This document shows positions 7,077 through 14,202 of a stretch of DNA of 14,650 bases, in pieces. The stretch is from positions 1 to 14,650 of the forward strand of contig DBAV01000197.1 of assembly GCA_002291875.1 (NCBI GenBank), written 5' to 3'. This stretch comes from Hyphomonadaceae bacterium UBA1001 (GTDB lineage Bacteria; Pseudomonadota; Alphaproteobacteria; Caulobacterales; Aquidulcibacteraceae). How positions within the stretch are numbered: position 1 is the stretch's first letter; each line of letters opens with the position of its first letter. Below the pieces are notes generated by a model, which saw nothing but the letters and a program-made list of their open reading frames with translations, was not told where the DNA came from and did no database searches. Position numbers and translations under genes: made by a program.

Positions 7077-8006
7077 TCATGGCCGCACCCAGCGGGCATA
7101 GATGGCGGTGGGGTGAAGGGACGCCCCCTCGACCGGCAGGGCCATGTCGCCGGCCTCGACGGTCCCGCCCTGGTGGGCCAGCGCCTGGGCCAGCGCCCGC
7201 GCGATCGCCAGATGCGAGAGGCGGACTGCATAGACGGTCAGCACCACGAAACACGGACCAGCCGCGGAATTGCGGTCATGAAGCAGCTGTCCCAGCGCGT
7301 TCAGCAGTTCGGGCAGATCGGTTTCCAGCTGCCAGACCTCGCCATCGGGACCGCGGCCGTGTCGGGGGGGATCGACGATGATGCCGTGATAGCGCCGCCC
7401 ACGGCGCAATTCGCGACGCACAAAGGTCAGCGCGTCCTCGACAATCCACCGGATCGGCCGTTCGTCCAGCCCGCTGGCCGCCTGGTTTTCGCGCGCATAG
7501 CCGATCGCCTTCTTCGAAGCGTCCACATGGGTGACCCGCGCGCCCGCAGCCGCCGCCACCAGGCTGGCCGCGCCGGTGTAGCCAAAAAGGTTCAGCACCT
7601 CGGCCTGGCCGGCCGCGGCAGGCCGAGTGCGCAGCACGCGGTCCGCAAAGTCCCATTGTGCGGCCTGCTCGGGAAAGAATCCCAGATGGCGGAAGGGGGT
7701 GCAGCGCGCCATCAGCGTGATATCGCGCCATCGGACGGGCCACGCCTCGGGCAGCGGGCGCGCGAACCGCCACCGGCCGCGCGCCTCCTCGTCGTCGGCT
7801 TCCCCGCCCGAGAACACGGCATCTGCGCCCTGCCATGCTCGCGCTTCGAGCGCGGGCAGACCCAGCGCCTGGGCGTCCGGGCGCTGCAGCCGGTGGGGGC
7901 CGACCCGCTCGAGACGGTTGCCGACTCCGGTGTCCAGCAAGGCATAGTCGCGCCAGTCAGGCGCGACCACCAAGGATGCCGGCGTGATCGGCAGCATGGC
8001 CGTCAT
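7077..8006 (-). CDS. Class I SAM-dependent methyltransferase, RlmI/RlmK-like (probable rRNA methyltransferase)
   Basis: The 309-residue product carries a Rossmann methyltransferase domain in its C-terminal two thirds. Motif I is EVLNLFGYTGAASL (residues 136-149), the acidic SAM-ribose site is THVDASKKAIGYARENQ (159-175), and the catalytic-loop position reads IIVDPPRHGRGPDGEVW (209-225). These are the signatures of the Methyltrans_SAM group (COG1092-like) to which RlmI and the RlmK half of RlmKL belong, so an rRNA base is the likely target, though the position cannot be assigned. An N-terminal part of about 90 residues is not clearly a PUA domain by eye. The ATG at 8006 overlaps the stop of the upstream SpoU-type gene as ATGA, which decides the start over the in-frame ATG at 8042. 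Confidence 0.85.
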   Translation of the reverse strand: MTAMLPITPASLVVAPDWRDYALLDTGVGNRLERVGPHRLQRPDAQALGLPALEARAWQGADAVFSGGEADDEEARGRWRFARPLPEAWPVRWRDITLMARCTPFRHLGFFPEQAAQWDFADRVLRTRPAAAGQAEVLNLFGYTGAASLVAAAAGARVTHVDASKKAIGYARENQAASGLDERPIRWIVEDALTFVRRELRRGRRYHGIIVDPPRHGRGPDGEVWQLETDLPELLNALGQLLHDRNSAAGPCFVVLTVYAVRLSHLAIARALAQALAHQGGTVEAGDMALPVEGASLHPTAIYARWVRP

Positions 8007-8833
8007 GTTCCGCCCGCGGCCCATCCGCCACGCCGCCGCCACGTCTCATAGAGCATGACGCCTGTCGAAACGGCCAGATTCAGGCTGTCGGCACGGCCAC
8101 GCATCGGGATGCGGACCAGATGGTCGCACGCCTGTCGCAGGGTGTCGGTCAGGCCCGACTGCTCGGTGCCCATCACCACCGCGCTGGCACCCGTCACCGG
8201 CCACCCGTCGAATGGATCGGTCGCCTGCAGCGCCGTGCCCACAAACCGGATTCCGGTTCGCGCGCGCCATTCCAGAAGGTCGTCTTCGTCGGTTTCGACA
8301 ATGGGAACCACAAAGAGCGAACCCATGCTGGCGCGGACGGCCTCTGGCGAAAACGGATCGACGCTCTCCCCGCACAGCACCACGGCCTGGGCGCCCACCG
8401 CATCCGCGGTGCGCACAATGGTGCCCAGATTGCCCGGATCGCGCGGTCGGTCCAGCACGACGACCATCGAGTCCGGCCCCAGCTCGAGTGCCTGCAGCGT
8501 CACGGTCGCGGGTGTGAAGGCGGCCAGCACGTTCTGGGCATTCTCGCGGCGCGACAGGCTTTCCATCAATCGGGGCGGCACCTCCAGCACCTCACACCCT
8601 CCGGCGAGTGCCCGATCCAGCAGTTGGCGCACGACCGTGCGCTCCTGAGCGTCGTCGGTGACGACCAGGACGCGCGGCGCCCAGCCCATCTCCATCGCTT
8701 CGGACACGGTGCGGGCGCCTTCGGCAAGGAACATCCCCGCCTCGCGCCGCGCTTTCTTGCGGTCGAGGCTGCGCAGCAGCTTGATGGTGGGATTGGATGC
8801 GCTGGTGATCCGGCGCGGCGGCTCGGCGCGCAT
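8003..8833 (-). CDS. TrmH/SpoU family RNA 2'-O-methyltransferase
   Basis: The 276-residue product has the usual two-part plan. The N-terminal substrate-binding domain (about residues 11-110) contains NPTIKLLRSLDRKKARRE, FLAEGARTVSEA and SLSRRENAQNVLA. The C-terminal SPOUT domain has all three motifs: motif 1 VLDRPRDPGNLGTIVRTADA (N135, R141), motif 2 VVMGTEQSGL (E224), and motif 3 RIPMRGRADSLNLAVSTGVM (S250, N252). Members form knotted dimers and methylate ribose 2'-OH groups in rRNA or tRNA; RlmB-type targets are typical but the site here is unknown. The ATG at 8833 has GGAG nine bases upstream on the minus strand. Sequence further upstream in frame (to 9001) does not look coding. The downstream methyltransferase gene overlaps by four bases, so the two are probably translated together. 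Confidence 0.92.
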   Translation of the reverse strand: MRAEPPRRITSASNPTIKLLRSLDRKKARREAGMFLAEGARTVSEAMEMGWAPRVLVVTDDAQERTVVRQLLDRALAGGCEVLEVPPRLMESLSRRENAQNVLAAFTPATVTLQALELGPDSMVVVLDRPRDPGNLGTIVRTADAVGAQAVVLCGESVDPFSPEAVRASMGSLFVVPIVETDEDDLLEWRARTGIRFVGTALQATDPFDGWPVTGASAVVMGTEQSGLTDTLRQACDHLVRIPMRGRADSLNLAVSTGVMLYETWRRRGGWAAGGT

Positions 8834-9006
8834 CGGTGAGGACTCCGTACTGGCGGCGCGACTGCAGGCCGATCTCCCGTCACGCGTGCATCGGCTTGCC
8901 TGCCCAGCCCGTTCAGGGCAACGCTTGGTGACAGTCGCGTATTTGCGCCCGGGACCCTCATGGCAGGCGGGCGCGCACGCAAGACATCCCGGCGGAGCCA
9001 ACGACC
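8834..9006. promoter_or_regulatory. Divergent intergenic region between SpoU methyltransferase and envelope operon
   Basis: These 173 bases should hold two back-to-back promoters. An imperfect inverted repeat lies at 8896-8921 (TTGCCTG paired with CAGGGCAA, one bulged base), followed by the less GC-rich stretch TTGGTGACAGTCGCGTATTT near 8924-8943, which is the best candidate for a promoter of the rightward operon. GGCGGAG near 8991-8997 is the ribosome binding site for the gene starting at 9007. Promoter boxes are not convincing enough to place exactly. Confidence 0.35.
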
Positions 9007-9174
9007 ATGATCGTCCAGACCTGGATTTTCCTGCTGCTTTCGGCCGCCATGGGCGGCGTTATCGGATGGCACCTGCGGTCCCGGAATGTGGGCCCTGGCG
9101 AGCAGGCGATCCGGGCCGAGCGCAATGCCCTGCGCCAGCGCATCGCCACCCTGCGCGCCAACCGTCCGGGCTGA
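9007..9174 (+). CDS. Small single-pass membrane protein (55 residues)
   Basis: This short gene starts at an ATG nine bases after GGAG and ends at TGA 9172-9174. The protein begins with a hydrophobic segment (about residues 5-21, TWIFLLLSAAMGGVIGW), followed by the basic HLRSR and then a charged helical stretch (EQAIRAERNALRQRIATLRA) that could form a short coiled coil. By the positive-inside rule the C-terminal part should be cytoplasmic. I do not recognise a named family. The anchor strongly resembles that of the coiled-coil protein two genes downstream (both contain a small-residue run AA-x(1,2)-GG-xx-GW followed by basic residues). Position as first gene of a close-packed operon (10-base gap to the OmpA/BON gene) and a good ribosome binding site argue that it is real. 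Confidence 0.72.
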   Translation: MIVQTWIFLLLSAAMGGVIGWHLRSRNVGPGEQAIRAERNALRQRIATLRANRPG

Positions 9175-9184
9175 GGGCGAGCCC

Positions 9185-10306
9185 ATGTCGTTCACCAAGC
9201 CCTGCTGGCCATGCATCATTGCGACAGCGCTGGCGCTCCTGGCGCTGCTGTTGTGGACGCCGCTGGCTTCGCCGGTGTCCAAGCATGCCGTTTCCCAACG
9301 TCTCGAGGCGCCGGTGCGCGCCGCTCTGGCAGTGCGTCCCGGTCTCGAAGCCGTCGACGTCCGGATGCAGGGCCAGCGCGCGATCCTGGTCGGGGCGGTC
9401 GCGACCGAAGAGGACCGTGACGCCGCCGTCACCGTGGTCCGGGGCGCACTGGGCGCAGGCGGCTTCATCAGCGGGCCGGTCATGATGGTCGATGCCTCGG
9501 CTCTGGATGTCCGGCCGACGTCGGGGCGATATGTCTGGTCAGCCACCCGCGATGCCCAGCGCGTCACCCTGTCGGGTGCCGTCCCCGGCCGCGCCGCCCG
9601 CGAGGCCCTGCTGGCATCGGCCCGTGCGGCCATGCCGCCGCCGCTGGAGGTGGTGGACGCCATGCAGCTGGCGCCGGGCGCGCCGGGCGGGGACTGGGTG
9701 GGAACCGCCCGCGCCGGACTGACCGCGTTGGCAAGCCTCAGCAGCGGCGAGGTGACGCTCAGCGACCGCATCCTGACGGTTGCGGGGGACGGCCCGATGA
9801 TCACGGTCCGCGAACTCGATGCGCGCATGCAGGCGGGCGCAGTGCCCGCTCCGTTCGAGACGCGCCTGCGCCTGCGTGCGGACGGAGAGACCTTCGTGCC
9901 TGAATTGGGTGGGGTCGACCTGTTCTCCGGCCCGCCGGCGGCGGATGACTGCCAGGACGCCTTCGACGCGGTGATGCAGCGCAATGTGATCAATTTCGCC
10001 TCGGGCCGGGCCGAGATCGACGAAGAGAGCATCGCAACCCTGGACAAGCTGGCGGTGGTTGCGCGCCGCTGCACCGGTTTCGCCATCCTGGTCGAGGGGC
10101 ACACCGACAGCGAAGGCGAGCTCCAGCGCAATATCCGGCTGTCCGAGCGCCGCGCTGAAGCCGTCGTCCAGCACCTCGCGGGGGCCGGCGTGCCCACCGA
10201 GCGCATGAGCACGCGCGGGTTCGGGCCCACCCGGCCGGTCGCGTCGAACGATGACGAAACCGGTCGCGCCGCCAATCGGCGCATCGAGTTCACGGTCACA
10301 CGCTGA
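9185..10306 (+). CDS. Membrane-anchored OmpA family protein with BON-like repeats
   Basis: The 373-residue product has an N-terminal hydrophobic anchor or signal (about residues 10-30, CIIATALALLALLLWTPLAS), then BON-like repeats: VDVRMQGQRAILVGAVATEE (residues 57-76) and RVTLSGAVPGRAAREAL (126-142), with a further related stretch near 188-210. The C-terminal OmpA domain (about 266-373) contains VINFASGRAEID, GHTDSEGELQRNIRLSERRA and the ending TGRAANRRIEF. D308 and R323 sit at the spacing of the diaminopimelate-binding Asp and Arg of OmpA-type domains, so peptidoglycan binding in the periplasm is well supported. C256 and C296 could form a disulfide. The ATG at 9185 follows GAGGGCGAG. BON plus OmpA architecture recalls mycobacterial ArfA-type proteins, but no shared function is implied. 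The small membrane protein precedes it and the coiled-coil/H3TH protein follows 12 bases after its stop. Confidence 0.88.
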   Translation: MSFTKPCWPCIIATALALLALLLWTPLASPVSKHAVSQRLEAPVRAALAVRPGLEAVDVRMQGQRAILVGAVATEEDRDAAVTVVRGALGAGGFISGPVMMVDASALDVRPTSGRYVWSATRDAQRVTLSGAVPGRAAREALLASARAAMPPPLEVVDAMQLAPGAPGGDWVGTARAGLTALASLSSGEVTLSDRILTVAGDGPMITVRELDARMQAGAVPAPFETRLRLRADGETFVPELGGVDLFSGPPAADDCQDAFDAVMQRNVINFASGRAEIDEESIATLDKLAVVARRCTGFAILVEGHTDSEGELQRNIRLSERRAEAVVQHLAGAGVPTERMSTRGFGPTRPVASNDDETGRAANRRIEFTVTR

Positions 10307-10318
10307 CGGGAGACGGAA

Positions 10319-11998
10319 ATGATCTGGCTGCTCGGCGAGTTGATGCCCTATCTGTTGCTGGCGGCAGTGCTGGGCGGCATGGCGGGATGGTGCTGGCATG
10401 CGCTGCGCCGCGATGCGGTGTTCGGTGCGCTGGTCGCCGACCGGGATCGCGCCCGCGACGAATTGTTCGACCTGCTGACGCCCGATGCCGCGCGTCCGAC
10501 CTGGGATGCCGGCGTCGATACGCGTCTGATTGATCTTCAGCGTTCGGGTGATGCGCTGGTCCGGGAACTGGCCGCCGAGCGCGCAAGGGCCGCCGCGCTG
10601 ATGGTGCGCGCCGAGCAGGCCGAGGCAGACCTGGCCCGGCTGCGTCCGGGCGCGGGCATCGCCGGTCAGTCCGGTTTCGACATGCCGCCCGTCCATGCTC
10701 TGGCGGGCGCGGAACATGCCGCCCACTCGAATCAGACGCGCGCTCAGGACCCCGCCGCGGGGGTGGGTGGCGATGCGTGGCGACTGCGCTTCCTGGAAAC
10801 GCGCATCCGCTATCTCGAGGGGCGCCTTGCCGATGCTGCGCTGGATGATCGCCGCCTCGAGGAGGCGCGCGCGGAGATCGAACGCCTTCGCGCGGCCTCG
10901 ACGTCCATGCCCTCCGAGCGGGCCGCCTCGTTGGACGCACCGGTCGACACCACCGAGCTGGAAGGGTTGCGGCGCGAGTTGATCGAGGCGTCGGCCCGGA
11001 TCGGTGAACTGGAACGTGATCTGGAATACGCCCGCATGCCCGACCCGCGCGTGGCCGAGCTGGAGCGCGCGGTCGAGGCGCTGCGCGTGCACGAGGGGCG
11101 CGTGGGAGAACTCGAGGCAGAGCTTCTGGCCCAACGCGAGGCTGCAGCGGCAGCGCCGGTGGCCGCTGGCACGCTGGACCAGCTGCAGAGCGACGTCACC
11201 TTCTGGCGCGAACTGGCCGAGCAGTCCGATCGCGAGCTGGCGCAGCTGCGCTCGGCCGCCGCTGAACCGGTCGATCCGGCGATCATGGCCTCGCTCGCGG
11301 CGGCTGAAGGCGCCCGCGACGCGGCGCAGGCTCAGCTCATGGAGCTTGAAGCTGCCAATACGCGGCTCGGCGCGCGGCTGGCCGAGCTGGAGCGTTCAGT
11401 CCCGCCGCCCAATCAGTTCACCGAGTTCGAGCACCGCATTGCGGCGCTGCGCGCAGACCTCGACGCCAGTGAGACCGCACGCGCCTCGTTGCCTGACGAG
11501 CGTGAAATCCTGCGCCTGCGGTGGCGGGTGCGTTATCTCGAGGGGCGGATCGCCTATCTCGAGCGCCGCGAGGACCCCGTGCGCATCCACCAGCCCAAGT
11601 TGCGCCTGGTCGAGGTCGAGGCGCCCGTCGACCCGCAAGCGTCCGAGCCGCCGCAAGCCCCATCGGCCGAGTTTGCCAACGGGCCGGAAACCGATGCCGG
11701 CGTCCTGTCGGGTGTGCGCCCTCCGGCGCTTTCCGAGCCGCGCGCCGCCGACCAGCCCGACGACCTCAAGATGATCAGCGGGATCGGCCCAAAACTCGAG
11801 GACACGCTGCACGGCCTGGGGGTGTTCCATTTCGACCAGATCGCCAACTGGACGCCCGACAACATCGCCTGGGTGGACAGCTTCCTGAAGTTCCGCGGCC
11901 GGATCGTGCGCGAACGCTGGGTCGAGCAGGCGCGCCAGCTCGAGGCGGGGATCGAGACCGAGGGCGCGCGGCGCTATCGGGCCGGCGAACACAGCTGA
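10319..11998 (+). CDS. Membrane-anchored coiled-coil protein with C-terminal helix-hairpin-helix (H3TH, COG3743-like) domain
   Basis: The 559-residue product has one N-terminal membrane segment (about residues 8-27, ending LAAVLGGMAGW and followed by basic residues), so the rest should be cytoplasmic. Residues 35 to about 420 are mainly charged, heptad-rich helix broken by loops (for example RDAAQAQLMELEAANTRLGA), typical of long coiled coil. RYLEGR occurs twice, at residues 164-169 and 405-410, each inside a longer R-x-RYLEGR-containing helix. A Pro/Glu-rich linker follows. The last 79 residues (DDLKMISGIGPKLEDTLHGL onward, then HFDQIANWTPDNIAWVDSFL and RIVRERWVEQA) match the 'flap-endonuclease-like H3TH' domain of COG3743, also found at the ends of alphaproteobacterial NADH dehydrogenase subunits and ribosomal proteins. 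That name reflects fold, and I see no nuclease residues. GGGAGACGGAA precedes the ATG. Confidence 0.87.
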   Translation: MIWLLGELMPYLLLAAVLGGMAGWCWHALRRDAVFGALVADRDRARDELFDLLTPDAARPTWDAGVDTRLIDLQRSGDALVRELAAERARAAALMVRAEQAEADLARLRPGAGIAGQSGFDMPPVHALAGAEHAAHSNQTRAQDPAAGVGGDAWRLRFLETRIRYLEGRLADAALDDRRLEEARAEIERLRAASTSMPSERAASLDAPVDTTELEGLRRELIEASARIGELERDLEYARMPDPRVAELERAVEALRVHEGRVGELEAELLAQREAAAAAPVAAGTLDQLQSDVTFWRELAEQSDRELAQLRSAAAEPVDPAIMASLAAAEGARDAAQAQLMELEAANTRLGARLAELERSVPPPNQFTEFEHRIAALRADLDASETARASLPDEREILRLRWRVRYLEGRIAYLERREDPVRIHQPKLRLVEVEAPVDPQASEPPQAPSAEFANGPETDAGVLSGVRPPALSEPRAADQPDDLKMISGIGPKLEDTLHGLGVFHFDQIANWTPDNIAWVDSFLKFRGRIVRERWVEQARQLEAGIETEGARRYRAGEHS

Positions 11999-12004
11999 GC
12001 GCTG

Positions 12005-12643
12005 ATGACCCTGCGCGCCGCCCTTGCTGGCCTGCTGGTGTGGCTGGCGGCCGTGCCGGCTGCTGCCCAGGAGCGCCCCTTCGACGCCTTCGTACTGGCG
12101 CTGTCATGGTCGCCCAGCTGGTGCCAGGACCCCGAACAGGCCGAGCGCGCGCCGCTGCAGTGTTCGCCCCGGCGCCCGTTCGGCTGGATCGTGCACGGGC
12201 TTTGGCCTCAGGCGGACGGCCAGCCCGTGCGGTGCCCCCAGAGTCGCGAGCGCGTCCCGGAGGCGCTGGTGTCGCAAATGCTGCCCTGGATGCCCTCCGC
12301 CGGGCTGATCGGACAGCAATGGCGCAGCCATGGCAGTTGTACCGGCCTGACCCAGGAACGGTATTTCTTCGCCATCCGTGCCGCCCGCGCGCGTATCATT
12401 GCCCCCGACCCCCAATCCCTATGGCCTGCCGGGCGGGTTGCACCCGCCGACCTCGAGCGGGCCTTCGTGCAGGCCAATCCCGGTCTTGACGCGCGGGCCA
12501 TCGCAGTGACCTGCCGCGAAGGCGCGCTGGCCGAGGTCCGGGTGTGCTTTGACCGCCGGCTGCGGTTCGCCGCCTGCCCGGGTGTGGACGAGCGCGCCTG
12601 CCGGTCGGCGCAGGTTCAGGTTCCCGGGCGCCGCCGGGGCTGA
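12005..12643 (+). CDS. RNase T2 family protein, secreted
   Basis: The 212-residue product begins with a clear Sec signal peptide (LRAALAGLLVWLAAVPAAAQ, cleavage expected near residue 21), so it acts in the periplasm or outside. Family motif CAS I is FGWIVHGLWPQ (residues 59-69, catalytic H64). CAS II reads LIGQQWRSHGSCTGL (101-115) with H109. In the usual CAS II (HEWxKHGTC) a glutamate and a lysine assist catalysis; here those positions are Q105 (codon CAA) and S108. The second histidine is kept, so some activity may remain, but it could be altered. Several cysteines (for example C40, C53, C77, C112) fit disulfides. RNase T2 enzymes cleave RNA to 2',3'-cyclic phosphates. The gene starts six bases after the coiled-coil gene and may be the last of that operon; the ribosome binding site is weak, which favours coupling. 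Confidence 0.88.
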   Translation: MTLRAALAGLLVWLAAVPAAAQERPFDAFVLALSWSPSWCQDPEQAERAPLQCSPRRPFGWIVHGLWPQADGQPVRCPQSRERVPEALVSQMLPWMPSAGLIGQQWRSHGSCTGLTQERYFFAIRAARARIIAPDPQSLWPAGRVAPADLERAFVQANPGLDARAIAVTCREGALAEVRVCFDRRLRFAACPGVDERACRSAQVQVPGRRRG

Positions 12644-12653
12644 TACCCGACGG

Positions 12654-14051
12654 TCAGCCGAAGCGCGCGTCGAGCCATGGCGGCAATCGTTCGGCCAGCC
12701 CGTCCAGCGGGCCCGACGACAGCAGCAGCACAACCTCGTCTCCGCGCAGCCGGGTATCCAGAAGCTCCAGCGTTGCCTCCGCCCCGCCGACCTGGTGCAC
12801 GGTCACGCCCGCGCCCGCGATCCTTTCGGCGATCCGCGCCGACGTCAGCTGGGTGTGACTGGCCGCGCCATGGGCAGGCGGGGGCAGGAGCAGCACCTCC
12901 TCCACCCCCTCGAAGACCGTGTCGTACCAGGCCAGCGCGTCAGCGCTGCGCCACGAGAAGGTGTGCGGCTCGAAGACGACGATCTGGCGTCGCCCCGGAA
13001 AGTGCAGCGCGATCGCCTCGATCGCGGAACGTGCCTTCTCGAACGACGAACCAAAACCCTCATAGCATGGCACCGCAGAGGACAGGGTCTTGCGGTCGAG
13101 CCGCCGCGCGACACCGCGGAATGCCGGGACATGGGGGGCGATCCGGTCGAGGTCTGCCAGCCCCGTCTCCACCAGCAGGGCGCACGCACCGACGATGTTC
13201 TCGATCGAATGGCGGCCCAGCAGCTGGGTCTGCAGTTCGTGCGCCCGCCCCGAGGGGTCGATGACCTCAAACCGCGTGGTCTCGCCATAGGTGATCGCGC
13301 GCGCACCCCATCCCGGACCCTCCGCCAGCCCATAGCGCACCGCGGCGCGGCCCTCGAGCAGGGTGTCCAGGTGCGCAAAGCCGCGTGCACAGACCAGCGT
13401 GCCGGCCGCCGGCGTTCGGGCGATCAGGCGCGCGAAGGGGGCGACGTAGTCAGCCATGGTCGGAAACATGTTTACATGATCGTGGATCAGCGACGAGATC
13501 AGCGTGTGGGTCGGGGCATAGAGGTCGAACTTGCTGCGCCGGTCGGCCAGCGAGACGACATATTCGTCCGCCTCCATCACGAAGGCCGGGTCGCGGCCCC
13601 AATGACCCGTGACGGGCAGGTTCAGCGGCACCGCGCCGATGAAATGCCCCGGATCGCCCCCGCTGGCCCGCAGCAGCCAGGTGACCAGGGCGGTCAGTGA
13701 CGACTTTCCGAAACTGCCCGCGATGACCACATTCTCGCGCGCGGTCGTGGCCTCGCCCAGCCATTCTGCGAAATTGGCCATGGGCACGCCGCGCGCCACC
13801 AGCTCGGCCAGTTCGGGGTTAGCGTCGCGCGTCAGGCTGGCGCTGGTCCCGATGATCGCACGATCCACCCGGGGCGGCACGTTCGAGGCTGCGAACCGGG
13901 TCGAATAGGCAATGCCCAGCCGGTCGAGATAGGTCGAGACGGGCGGATACACGCCCTCGTCGGTGCCGGTGACCGTATGCCCCTGCGAGAGCAGGACCGA
14001 GGCGAGGGCCGAAACGCCCGCGCCCGCAATGCCGAGGATGTGAAAGTGCAT
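12654..14051 (-). CDS. Mpl-like Mur ligase (UDP-N-acetylmuramate:tripeptide ligase type), divergent active site
   Basis: The 465-residue product aligns by eye along the whole of Mpl, the enzyme that reattaches recycled L-Ala-gamma-D-Glu-meso-DAP to UDP-MurNAc. The N-terminal Rossmann part starts MHFHILGIAGAGVSALASVL and contains TGTDEGVYPPVSTYLDRLGI. Next come VPMANFAEWLGE (89-100), the ATP loop AGSFGKSS (111-118), FIGAVPLN (137-144), EADEYVVSLADRRSKF (160-175), DHVNMF (191-196), GRHSIENIVGA (279-289) and FRGVARRLD (311-319). Two sites depart from the family: the P-loop is GSFGKSS instead of GTHGKTT, and the usual YDDFAHHP is YEGFGSSF (330-337), losing both histidines. EPHTFSWRS keeps the place of the Mpl EPRSNTM motif. 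The start has AAGGGGG upstream on the minus strand. The enzyme may be active on a changed substrate or impaired; I call the family with confidence and the activity with caution. Confidence 0.82.
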   Translation of the reverse strand: MHFHILGIAGAGVSALASVLLSQGHTVTGTDEGVYPPVSTYLDRLGIAYSTRFAASNVPPRVDRAIIGTSASLTRDANPELAELVARGVPMANFAEWLGEATTARENVVIAGSFGKSSLTALVTWLLRASGGDPGHFIGAVPLNLPVTGHWGRDPAFVMEADEYVVSLADRRSKFDLYAPTHTLISSLIHDHVNMFPTMADYVAPFARLIARTPAAGTLVCARGFAHLDTLLEGRAAVRYGLAEGPGWGARAITYGETTRFEVIDPSGRAHELQTQLLGRHSIENIVGACALLVETGLADLDRIAPHVPAFRGVARRLDRKTLSSAVPCYEGFGSSFEKARSAIEAIALHFPGRRQIVVFEPHTFSWRSADALAWYDTVFEGVEEVLLLPPPAHGAASHTQLTSARIAERIAGAGVTVHQVGGAEATLELLDTRLRGDEVVLLLSSGPLDGLAERLPPWLDARFG

Positions 14052-14202
14052 GTGCCCCCTTGGGCGATCGGCCGTGCGGCTTCAACCCGCGTCGCTGAGG
14101 TGCGGGCGCACGCCTCGATTCGCGATGGTTCAATCCGTCGCCGGGTCGGCCTATGGTGGTGCGTTGGCCGGTGTGGGGCGCCGGTCCGCAAGGGGACATG
14201 CC
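14052..14202. promoter_or_regulatory. Divergent intergenic region between the Mpl-like gene and the TIR-like gene
   Basis: These 151 bases separate two divergent genes. They contain ribosome binding sites at both ends (CCCCCTT near 14054-14060 for the minus-strand gene, AAGGGGA near 14190-14196 for the plus-strand gene) and a perfect short inverted repeat GTGCG-GG-CGCAC at 14100-14111 that could be an operator half-way between them. Promoter boxes are not clear. Confidence 0.35.

Noticed and set aside
5267..7381. A 704-codon plus-strand open frame
   Set aside because: It is antisense to telA and the xpaC-like gene, whose proteins match known families. Its translation is rich in His, Arg, Gln and Gly with no domain pattern, as expected for a shadow frame in GC-rich DNA.
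8566..10299. A 577-codon minus-strand open frame spanning the SpoU gene start, the divergent promoter region and the OmpA/BON gene
   Set aside because: It crosses a promoter region and lies opposite well-supported genes. Its Ser/Arg/Ala-rich translation has no recognisable domain.
9539..11134. A 531-codon minus-strand open frame opposite the OmpA and coiled-coil genes
   Set aside because: The plus-strand genes have ribosome binding sites, membrane anchors and known domains. The antisense product is a low-complexity shadow.
11759..11998. A nuclease activity for the H3TH domain
   Set aside because: The similarity is to the helix-hairpin-helix fold only. No cluster of metal-binding acidic residues is visible, so nuclease function was not assigned.
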